A stretch of DNA of 24,934 nt from an uncultured Collinsella sp. GTDB lineage: Bacteria; Actinomycetota; Coriobacteriia; Coriobacteriales; Coriobacteriaceae. The stretch lies in NCBI GenBank assembly GCA_902494035.1, contig CABURV010000027.1, positions 1 through 24,934 on the forward strand, read 5' to 3'. The notes below the pieces were generated by a model, which was not told the origin of the DNA, did not search any database, and saw nothing but the letters and a program-made list of their open reading frames with translations. Position numbers and translations under genes: made by a program. Positions 1 through 6,453 of the stretch are shown in pieces; the first letter of the stretch is position 1; each line of letters opens with the position of its first letter.

Positions 1-214
1 GTATGGGGACTCGTTCGGCCAGACGCGCCGCCGCTGTTTGTGACCCCCTTTTCCTCCGTCCGCTTCGGATCACGTGATCTGTTGGGGACGGAGGAAAAGG
101 AATCATTTCGTAGGCCCGTGGCCGCCTTGGAAACCGAATGATGGTACGAGCATCCATTCGGCCTCCAAGGCGGCCACGGACAGAACGGGACGAACAGAAA
201 AGAGCGACGGGCGC
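1..214. repeat. Non-coding block with two strong inverted repeats
   Basis: No convincing gene lies here. Two inverted repeats are visible. The first has perfect 15-bp arms at 47-61 and 86-100 (CCTTTTCCTCCGTCC and its complement), with a loop that contains the 12-bp palindrome GATCACGTGATC (68-79). The second has perfect 14-bp arms at 118-131 and 164-177, continued by 7-bp arms at 134-140 and 155-161. The block lies downstream of the MFS gene, but neither stem is followed by a U-tract on the minus strand, so these do not look like ordinary intrinsic terminators. The word TTGGGGACGGAGG occurs here and again near 9419-9431, suggesting a dispersed intergenic repeat family. Confidence 0.6.
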
Positions 215-1519
215 CTACTCCCCCGCCACGCTCGCGCGCAGCTTGGCGGCGATGGGCTCGGATGCCAGCAGGAACACGAGCATGCCCACGGAGCACGCCA
301 GGCACACGATCCAGGTGCTCGCAAAGGAGCCCGTGGCGTCGAACAGCACGCCCGAGACAATGGCGCCCACGGTGCCGCCGACCATCTCGAGCGAGGTGAT
401 GGTGCCCGTGACCTTGCCGAGGTCGGCCATACCAAACTGCTTGGACGCGGCGATCGTGGGCGTGATGGTGCCCATGCACGTTCCGATACCAAAGCTCACA
501 GCGGCGACAAGAGGACCGAGGTCCGTCGTCGGGAAGCACAGGGCGACGCAGGCGATAATGCACGCAACGGAGCCAAGGATATTGCCAAAGCGCAGACCAA
601 AGCGGTCATAGATCGCACCGAGCGAAATCTTGGCGATAACGACGGTGACCATATAGGCTGAAAGCACGGTACCTGCCCACATGGGATCGTGGCCGCCCGT
701 GACGATCTTGGCGCCGTTGACGGTAACGCTCGTCATGTTGGTAACCTGGTTGGGCAGAATGGCGCCGTTAACGAGACCCATAAAGAGGAAGGCAACGACA
801 AGCAGCCAAAACGCCGGGCTCTTCTTGATACGAGACCAGCCGACGCTAACCTCGGGCGCCGTGTGCTCGTCCTTGTCGCCAGCCGTCGAGACGGACGGAT
901 CGCCCGGGTTCTCGCCGAGCGGCTTAAGGCCGATCTCGGAAGGCTTGGTGCGAAAGGAGTAGGCCGTGATGGGCAGTGCCGCCACCATGCAGACGGCAGC
1001 GAGTACCAGGAACGCAGAGCGCCAGCCCACACTCACGATAAGCGAGCTCACGATCGGCGAGAGAATAGCTCCGCCAAAGCCCGAGCCCGAAAGTGCGATA
1101 GAGATGGCAAGGCCTCGCTTGGCGGTAAACCAGTTGGCGGTCACCAGGCTAATGAGCAGACGGGTCGAGGCCACAGCGAAGCAGCCCGAAACGGCAAAGA
1201 GCACGTAGACCTGCCAAAGCTCACCCACAAAGCTCATGCCCGCGAGTACCGCCGAGGTAGCGATAACGGTGAGCGAGCCCAATACGCGGCCACTCACCTT
1301 ATCGGCAACATGGCCGATAACGAGCGAACCCACGACGCTCACCACGGTGGAGATAGCGTTGGAGATGTTGTACTGGGCAAGCGTAATCCCGAGGTCGCTG
1401 ACGATGAGCGGCTGGAACAGGCTCATGCAGTTGACGAAAATCGTGTAGCACGTGGCCATGATTACGAAGCCGGAGGTCACCACGAGCCAGCCGGGGAAGA
1501 ACTTACGCTGCTGGGGCAT
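215..1519 (-). CDS. MFS transporter (OFA/monocarboxylate-like)
   Basis: This is a 434-residue integral membrane protein with the two-bundle pattern of the major facilitator superfamily. Hydrophobic helices begin at about residue 10, a hydrophilic central loop spans roughly residues 190-230, and a second helix bundle follows. A loop close to GHVADKVSGR after the second helix and a related GAIYDRFGLR in the C-terminal half match the MFS A-motif. The closest resemblance is to the oxalate/formate-antiporter-like branch, which moves small carboxylates; the substrate is not determined. The ATG at 1519 is preceded by AGGAG, which overlaps the TAA of the upstream M20 hydrolase (3-nt gap), so the two genes are almost certainly co-transcribed and translationally coupled. 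The carrier may import the substrate or export the product of that hydrolase. Confidence 0.88.
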   Translation of the reverse strand: MPQQRKFFPGWLVVTSGFVIMATCYTIFVNCMSLFQPLIVSDLGITLAQYNISNAISTVVSVVGSLVIGHVADKVSGRVLGSLTVIATSAVLAGMSFVGELWQVYVLFAVSGCFAVASTRLLISLVTANWFTAKRGLAISIALSGSGFGGAILSPIVSSLIVSVGWRSAFLVLAAVCMVAALPITAYSFRTKPSEIGLKPLGENPGDPSVSTAGDKDEHTAPEVSVGWSRIKKSPAFWLLVVAFLFMGLVNGAILPNQVTNMTSVTVNGAKIVTGGHDPMWAGTVLSAYMVTVVIAKISLGAIYDRFGLRFGNILGSVACIIACVALCFPTTDLGPLVAAVSFGIGTCMGTITPTIAASKQFGMADLGKVTGTITSLEMVGGTVGAIVSGVLFDATGSFASTWIVCLACSVGMLVFLLASEPIAAKLRASVAGE

Positions 1520-1522
1520 TGG

Positions 1523-2824
1523 TTACTCCTTGTGGTCCGCAATGTATCCGAGAGCGACGGCGGTATAAGCCGCGGCACCGAGCGGCAGCTCGGCATCGTT
1601 AAAACGTGCCTTGGGATGGTGCTGGGCAAAGTGTTCGTCCGTGTCGGTTACGGCCGCGCCCACGGTAAAGTACGCACTCGGAATCTCGCTCGAGATAAGC
1701 GCAAAGTCCTCGCTCGCCATGGCATGGAACAGCGGCAAGAAAGCCGTCTTGGGCAGCACTGCGCCCACGTAGCCAAGCGACGCCTGAGTCATATCGCTGT
1801 CGAGTACAAGCGGCGGAACATCCGAAAGCGTCTCGATGGTCGCCGGCGTACGATATGTTGCGGCAACGCCGTTGACGACCTCCGCGATGCGGGTCTTTAG
1901 GTGAGCCATGAGCTCAACATCAAAGCCGCGCAGCGTTCCCTCGAGCACACAGGTGTCGGGGATGACGTTGGCCGCCAAGCCGCCAGCGAACTTACCAACG
2001 GTAAGTGCGACTTCCTTGGCCGCCGGCACCTCGCGGGAGATAAGCTCCTGGAGCGCCAGGTGCACATGGACGCCGGCCGTGATGGGATCGATGCAGATCT
2101 CGGGGCTGGAACCGTGGCCGCCCTTGCCCTGGAGCGTGATGCGGAAACCGTACACGCCCGAAAGCGCCGGGCTCCCATAGAGCACCAGGCCGAGCGGCGA
2201 TTGGCTGTTGACGTGCATGGCAAAGGCCACCTGAGGGCGCGGGTTCTCGAGCAAGCCGTCGGCGATGGCAGCGCGTGCTCCCTCAAAGGTCTCCTCGCCC
2301 GGCTGGAACAGCAATTTCACCGTGGCGTTGGCCTCCACAAGCTCGGCCTCGCGAGCCTTGAGCAGGCGCGCCGCACCAAGCAGCGCCGTCGCGTGCATAT
2401 CGTGACCGCAAGCATGCATGCAGCCATTGGTGGATGCAAAGGGCTCGCCGGATTCCTCGACAACGGGCAGGGCATCCATATCGCCTCGGAGCATGACGAC
2501 CGTTCCGGCCTGCTCGTCCTTGCACGTGCCATTGCCCTGAGCGGCCGCGGCCGCACCGGCACCGATCAGGCCAACGACGCAGGAACCGTCGACGAGCGTG
2601 GTATGGGGGATGTCCATCTCGTCCAGACGTGCCTGGATATAGGCAGACGTCTGCGGAAGATTGTTACCGAGCTCGGGCATCTGGTGTAGATCGTGTCGCC
2701 ACGCAGTGAGCTCGTCTGCAAAAGCCTGAGCTTCTGCGACAAGACCGTCACCGATAGCGGTCTGCGCCGCTGTGGTAGCCTGAGGCGCTGGTTGCGGTTG
2801 AAAATCGGACAGAGCTGGTGCCAT
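1523..2824 (-). CDS. M20D-family amidohydrolase (N-acyl-amino-acid/hippurate hydrolase type)
   Basis: This 433-residue cytoplasmic zinc-dependent amidohydrolase probably cleaves an N-acyl amino acid or similar amide. The family signature is clear: a GDMDALP segment at about residues 114-120, the metal-binding HACGHDMH at 137-144 (Cys139 and His141 are expected ligands), QPGEE at 174-178 with the catalytic and metal glutamates, a dimerisation-domain segment GKGGHGS, and the late SEDFA motif. The reading frame stays open to about 3295, but that stretch overlaps the next gene. The ATG at 2824 is chosen because GGAGG lies 7 nt upstream and the protein then has normal family length. A short inverted repeat CACTTT-N8-AAAGTG at 2856-2875 lies in the upstream region and could be an operator. 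It heads a two-gene unit with the MFS carrier. Confidence 0.88.
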   Translation of the reverse strand: MAPALSDFQPQPAPQATTAAQTAIGDGLVAEAQAFADELTAWRHDLHQMPELGNNLPQTSAYIQARLDEMDIPHTTLVDGSCVVGLIGAGAAAAAQGNGTCKDEQAGTVVMLRGDMDALPVVEESGEPFASTNGCMHACGHDMHATALLGAARLLKAREAELVEANATVKLLFQPGEETFEGARAAIADGLLENPRPQVAFAMHVNSQSPLGLVLYGSPALSGVYGFRITLQGKGGHGSSPEICIDPITAGVHVHLALQELISREVPAAKEVALTVGKFAGGLAANVIPDTCVLEGTLRGFDVELMAHLKTRIAEVVNGVAATYRTPATIETLSDVPPLVLDSDMTQASLGYVGAVLPKTAFLPLFHAMASEDFALISSEIPSAYFTVGAAVTDTDEHFAQHHPKARFNDAELPLGAAAYTAVALGYIADHKE

Positions 2825-2855
2825 AGATGCCCTCCAGTAACGTTTTTGCAGCACA

Positions 2856-2875
2856 CACTTTGATATCGTAAAGTG
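2856..2875. promoter_or_regulatory. Inverted repeat upstream of the M20 hydrolase (putative operator)
   Basis: Arms CACTTT (2856-2861) and AAAGTG (2870-2875) flank an 8-bp centre, about 32 bp upstream of the hydrolase start codon and downstream of the permease terminator. The position suits a regulator site. I could not place a convincing promoter pair around it, so the function is a guess. Confidence 0.3.
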
Positions 2876-2902
2876 CAAGGCACAACTGTAAGGGCATGAC
2901 AT

Positions 2903-2928
2903 AAAAAATGCCGCCCTGGGAGGGCGGC
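2903..2928 (-). terminator. Intrinsic terminator of the EamA permease gene
   Basis: On the minus strand a perfect 7-bp GC stem (GCCGCCC, loop TCCCA, GGGCGGC; plus-strand 2910-2928) is followed by A and six T residues (2908-2903). It begins 12 nt past the permease stop and separates it from the M20 hydrolase unit. Confidence 0.88.
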
Positions 2929-2940
2929 GCAACAAGTTGT

Positions 2941-3924
2941 TTACAATTGCGGGTGTGATTTTCGGCGCAAGAAATCGAAATGCGTCTCGCTCAAGATAAT
3001 CGACAGGAAGATGAGCGCGAAGCCGGCAAGCAGGCGCGAGGTGAGCGCCTCCCCCATCAACAGCACCGAGAACAGCACACCCGAGGGCGACTCCATCGAA
3101 AGGAGCAGCGAGCCCGTCGAGGCCGGGACGTGCGCCAATCCAACGTTTTGGACGAGCAGGGCCACACACGTACAACCCACCGAGAGAAAGACCATTACAC
3201 CGATAAAATCCGGCGTCCATACAGACGAGGGCGCTTGGGTCTCGAACAACAGCGACGAGATCAGGCTCAAGACGCCATTGCCCACAAACATCCAAAACGT
3301 GATGACGTTGATGTCCATCTTGCGACCGTACTTGGCGGTCACCGCCATCTGAATGGCGAAGAAGACCGCGCCGCCCAGCGTAATGGCATCGCCGGCATTG
3401 AACTCGACGCTATCGAGCGCCACCAAGCCAATGCCCGCCAGGCACAGCAACGCGGCGCCCAAGTTGTAACGGGTAAGCTTTTCGCCGCTTAGGACGTAGC
3501 TCGCAAACGGAACCAAGATGCAGTACGTGCCCGTCAAAAACGCGCTTTTGCCTGCCGTGGTCTGCGCCAGGCCGATCGTCTGCAAACCGTAGGCACCCCA
3601 CATGAGCGCGCCCATGCCAAGCCCGACGATCAGGTTGCGGGCATTGAAATGAGCGATGATGCGCTTATAGAAAATGGCAAACATAACCAGTGATGCCGGG
3701 AGAAAGCGAACGTAGACCAGCTCGAAAACCGGAATGGTGTCGAGCGCGCCCTTCATAGTGGTAAAGGAGTAGCCCCAGATAACCGCCACCGAAAGCAGTA
3801 GAACTTTCCAGAACAACGGCGAGCGTGCGCCGGCACCCCGGGGAATACCGCCCGCGCCCAAATCTTCACGGGCCACAGGGCTATCAGGCATGTTTTCGAT
3901 TTCGTTGGCAGCGTATTGGGCCAT
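2941..3924 (-). CDS. DMT-superfamily permease with EamA domains
   Basis: This 327-residue membrane protein has an approximately 40-residue hydrophilic N-terminus followed by about ten hydrophobic helices arranged as two EamA repeats. The first repeat includes AVIWGYSFTTMKGAL and the Pro-rich FLPASLVM segment; the second includes VALLVQNVGLAHVPAS, typical of drug/metabolite exporters of the RhaT/YdcZ-like type. The substrate cannot be read from sequence. A GTG at 3939 is possible, but the ATG at 3924 has GAGGA six bases upstream and is preferred. It appears monocistronic, with a promoter at 3965-3993 and a terminator at 2903-2928. Confidence 0.85.
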   Translation of the reverse strand: MAQYAANEIENMPDSPVAREDLGAGGIPRGAGARSPLFWKVLLLSVAVIWGYSFTTMKGALDTIPVFELVYVRFLPASLVMFAIFYKRIIAHFNARNLIVGLGMGALMWGAYGLQTIGLAQTTAGKSAFLTGTYCILVPFASYVLSGEKLTRYNLGAALLCLAGIGLVALDSVEFNAGDAITLGGAVFFAIQMAVTAKYGRKMDINVITFWMFVGNGVLSLISSLLFETQAPSSVWTPDFIGVMVFLSVGCTCVALLVQNVGLAHVPASTGSLLLSMESPSGVLFSVLLMGEALTSRLLAGFALIFLSIILSETHFDFLRRKSHPQL

Positions 3925-3964
3925 GGAACATCCTCGCACTCAATCTGGGCGTGGTGTCCGCACG

Positions 3965-3993
3965 CGTATGGCTGCGTGCCGCCTCATGGTCAA
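3965..3993 (-). promoter_or_regulatory. Sigma-70-type promoter for the EamA permease
   Basis: Minus-strand TTGACC (3993-3988) and CATACG (3970-3965) are separated by exactly 17 bp. The start point would be about 35 nt upstream of the ATG at 3924. The -35 box directly abuts the U-tract of the preceding terminator, a compact terminator-promoter junction. Confidence 0.5.
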
Positions 3994-4028
3994 ATAAAAA
4001 CAGGGCGCACCGGACCCCCGGTACGCCC
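3993..4028 (-). terminator. Intrinsic terminator upstream of the EamA permease
   Basis: The minus-strand stem GGGCGTACCGG / CCGGTGCGCCC (plus-strand 4018-4028 and 4003-4013, one mismatch) is followed by TGTTTTTATTT. It would stop transcripts arriving from the YhgE/Pip pair about 240 nt past their last stop codon. Confidence 0.75.
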
Positions 4029-4086
4029 CGCTACTGTAGCAACAACCAGCGTTGCATCGCAATCCAGCCCACTAAAGCGTTTTGTT

Positions 4087-4108
4087 CCGCCGTTCTACCG
4101 AACGGCGG
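4087..4108. repeat. Short perfect hairpin, 9-bp arms
   Basis: CCGCCGTTC (4087-4095) and GAACGGCGG (4100-4108) enclose TACC. Short flanking sequences AGCGT and ACGCT, further out, can pair as an outer stem. No U-tract follows on either strand, so it is not an obvious terminator. Its role is unknown. Confidence 0.45.
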
Positions 4109-4123
4109 ACCACTTGACGCTGC

Positions 4124-4223
4124 GCGAGCCGCATTCACGCCAATCTGACGTTCAATTTCAAGGGCGCGACCAGAAGGTCAGCGCCCTTTCATTTCACGTC
4201 ACCTTGGCGCAAATGCGGCTCGC
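4124..4223. repeat. 100-nt nested imperfect palindrome downstream of the YhgE/Pip pair
   Basis: The segment folds almost end to end. Arms pair at 4124-4135 with 4212-4223 (12 bp), 4138-4143 with 4204-4209 (6 bp), 4146-4151 with 4196-4201 (6 bp), 4160-4167 with 4181-4188 (8 bp), and 4168-4171 with 4176-4179 (4 bp around AGAA). The apical GGGCGC stem has T-rich sequence on both sides, so it could end transcription in both directions, but the outer stems are unnecessary for that. It could be a miniature inverted-repeat element, a stable 3' UTR structure or a small RNA; the sequence alone does not decide. Confidence 0.7.
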
Positions 4224-4263
4224 TCGCTGGCATTAGTGCTACATCAGCGTTAACGTTGCCGCA

Positions 4264-6453
4264 CTAAATTAGCTTTGTCGACTCCAGCTTTTCGATGATC
4301 CAGTCGTTGGCTTTGATGACCGGGCGGCGGAAGACGACGCCCAGGGCCAGAGACGGAATCAGATAGCTCGCCAGAATGCCCAGTTCAATCCAGTACTCCA
4401 TATGGTAGGCGCCAGCCATGGCGGCATGCATAGCGTTGATGCCATGGGTAAACGGCAGGAACGGATATATCGCCTGGAACACGGGGCCGGTCATCTCGAT
4501 GGGGAACGTGCCGCCCGAACCGCCGACCTGCATGACCAACAGCACGACAGCGAGCGCCTTGCCGATATCGCCAAACGAAACCGTAAGCGTGTAGACGATA
4601 TTGGAGAACACGAGACTCGCGACCCAGCCCGCCAGCACAAACTGCAGCGGGTTGTCGCACTGAATGCCAAAGAACAGGATGTCGCCCGCGCACACGAGCG
4701 TTGCCTGCAGCAGGGCCAAACCGCCAAAGAACAGGTAGCGACCCAGGTAGATCTCGTGCAGGCGCACGGGGATGAGCTCGTTGATAAGCTCATCGTCAAC
4801 CGAGACCTTCATCATGGCCGCCAGTACAATCGAGCCGACCCAGAGCGACAGAATCGTGTAGAACGGCGCCATGGCTGAACCGTAGTTGCGGATCGGATAG
4901 ACCGGCTTGCGGTCGAGTGCGACGGGACCGGAAAGCGACACGGCAAGGCCCTCGGGGTCGTTGCCAATCATCGTCTTGATCGTGGCAAGGTCGTCCGACA
5001 TCAGGGCGCCATCGAGCTCGTCCTTAAACGCGCTGATCTTGTCCGACGCCTCGCCCAGCCGATCGGAAGCCTTGTTGACCAGCTTTGCAGCCTTGGAGAG
5101 GCCCTTTGCCAGCGAACCGGATGCGTCGGTCAGGCCGTCTACGGCGCTATCCAGATCGCCCGAGATGCCATCGAGCGAGTCCAGGATGCCCGAAACCGTC
5201 TTCTTGAGCTCCTTGGCCTTAACCGAGAACGTGGAATCGTAGTCGGACTTGGCGCCCGAAATGCCCGCCTTGGCATCGGCGATGGCCTGATCGACCTCGG
5301 CACGCGTGCTGTTGACCTCTGCCATGCTGTCAGAAAGGGACTTAGCAGTTGCCGTCAGGTCCTTGGCGTTGTTGCGATACTCCACCGCGATCCTGCCCAG
5401 CGATGTTGCCGCAGACTTAAGGCTCTCCTGGAGCTTTTCGTCACTGACCTGCTCGGCAAAGCCGCGGAGCTGGTCGGCCGTGGCGTCGATATCGTCGGCA
5501 CGTGTATTGAGCGCCGCCGCGGCATCGTTGAGCTGAGACACCGTAAGGTCGACATGCTGATTCGCGGCATCGAATGCCTTCGCAAGCTCGGCGGACACGT
5601 TGTCGAACGAGCCCGCGCTTCCGTCAATCGCGGCGTTGATGGCGTCGTTGGCGGCCTTCAGCGCTTCTTTGGAATCGCTCATGCCGCTCTTGGCATGCTC
5701 CATCAACTGCTTGGTCGACTCATCGACCGTACCCGTCTGCTGGAGCATACCGCTCGCCGACGTCAACGAATCGGACGTAGAGCTCAAAATGCCCGCCAGC
5801 GACGAAGCATTAGCCTGAACGTCTTGCAGGTCCCCAATCGAATCGCCGAGCGTCGAGGACAGGTTGGCGATAAAGTTGCTGACCTGGTCGGTGCTCATGT
5901 AATCGAGCAGGCTGGACACCGTCTTAAGACCGATGCTCGTAATGGTCTCGGTAAAAGATTCGTTAACCTGGTTCTGAACGGCGCTCGAACCCTTCTCGGT
6001 CACGATCTGCGCGATGGCGTTGGCCTTCTGGTTCTCATAGAACTCGATATCGGCGTGTTTCACGTCGGTCGAGAAGAGCGTCATCATGTCGGAGCTAAAG
6101 CTCTTGGGGATTACGACGGCCGCATAGTAAGCGCCCGACTTAACACCGTCGATAGCCTTATCGCGATCGTTGAGCACAACCCAGTCAAAGTTCTCGTTAC
6201 CACGCAGGGCGGCGGTAACGTTTTCGCCCACGTTGACCTCGACGGGAATCAGGTCGCTCTCGTAACCCTCATCGGTGTTGACCACGGCGATCTTAAGATT
6301 ACCGGTGTTGCCGTACGGGTCCCAGCTGCCGGCGATGTTAAACCATGCATACAAGCACGGCACGATAATGAGGCCCATCACGACAATCAAGCCGATTACG
6401 GAGCGAGACACGTTTTGGACATCACGCTTAAACAGATGCAGAATGTTCTTCAT
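4264..6453 (-). CDS. YhgE/Pip-domain membrane protein (shorter of a tandem pair)
   Basis: This 729-residue protein has the YhgE/Pip architecture shared with lactococcal phage-infection protein Pip, Bacillus YueB and the type VII component EsaA. One N-terminal helix (about residues 17-38) precedes the family signature LYAWFNIAGSWDPYGNT. A long extracytoplasmic Ala/Ser-rich segment of about 450 residues with coiled-coil character follows, then a C-terminal block of about five or six helices starting near residue 525, including PIEMTGPVFQAIYPFLPFTHG. Such proteins span the envelope and are known phage receptors or secretion components in Firmicutes; no WXG100 or ESX genes are nearby. Its ATG directly follows the TAA of the upstream paralogue, with a near-perfect AAAGGAGGTGA ribosome site inside the upstream gene's end. 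Confidence 0.9.
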   Translation of the reverse strand: MKNILHLFKRDVQNVSRSVIGLIVVMGLIIVPCLYAWFNIAGSWDPYGNTGNLKIAVVNTDEGYESDLIPVEVNVGENVTAALRGNENFDWVVLNDRDKAIDGVKSGAYYAAVVIPKSFSSDMMTLFSTDVKHADIEFYENQKANAIAQIVTEKGSSAVQNQVNESFTETITSIGLKTVSSLLDYMSTDQVSNFIANLSSTLGDSIGDLQDVQANASSLAGILSSTSDSLTSASGMLQQTGTVDESTKQLMEHAKSGMSDSKEALKAANDAINAAIDGSAGSFDNVSAELAKAFDAANQHVDLTVSQLNDAAAALNTRADDIDATADQLRGFAEQVSDEKLQESLKSAATSLGRIAVEYRNNAKDLTATAKSLSDSMAEVNSTRAEVDQAIADAKAGISGAKSDYDSTFSVKAKELKKTVSGILDSLDGISGDLDSAVDGLTDASGSLAKGLSKAAKLVNKASDRLGEASDKISAFKDELDGALMSDDLATIKTMIGNDPEGLAVSLSGPVALDRKPVYPIRNYGSAMAPFYTILSLWVGSIVLAAMMKVSVDDELINELIPVRLHEIYLGRYLFFGGLALLQATLVCAGDILFFGIQCDNPLQFVLAGWVASLVFSNIVYTLTVSFGDIGKALAVVLLVMQVGGSGGTFPIEMTGPVFQAIYPFLPFTHGINAMHAAMAGAYHMEYWIELGILASYLIPSLALGVVFRRPVIKANDWIIEKLESTKLI

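Noticed and set aside
118..177. Intrinsic terminator of the MFS gene
   Set aside because: The stem is strong, but no U-tract follows it on the minus strand; it is listed as an inverted repeat instead.
689..1900. 403-codon plus-strand frame opposite the MFS and M20 genes
   Set aside because: It is antisense to two well-supported genes and has low-complexity Arg/Asp/His composition.
2825..3295. N-terminal extension of the M20 hydrolase frame
   Set aside because: It crosses the terminator and overlaps the EamA permease in another frame; the ATG at 2824 has a strong ribosome site and gives normal family length.
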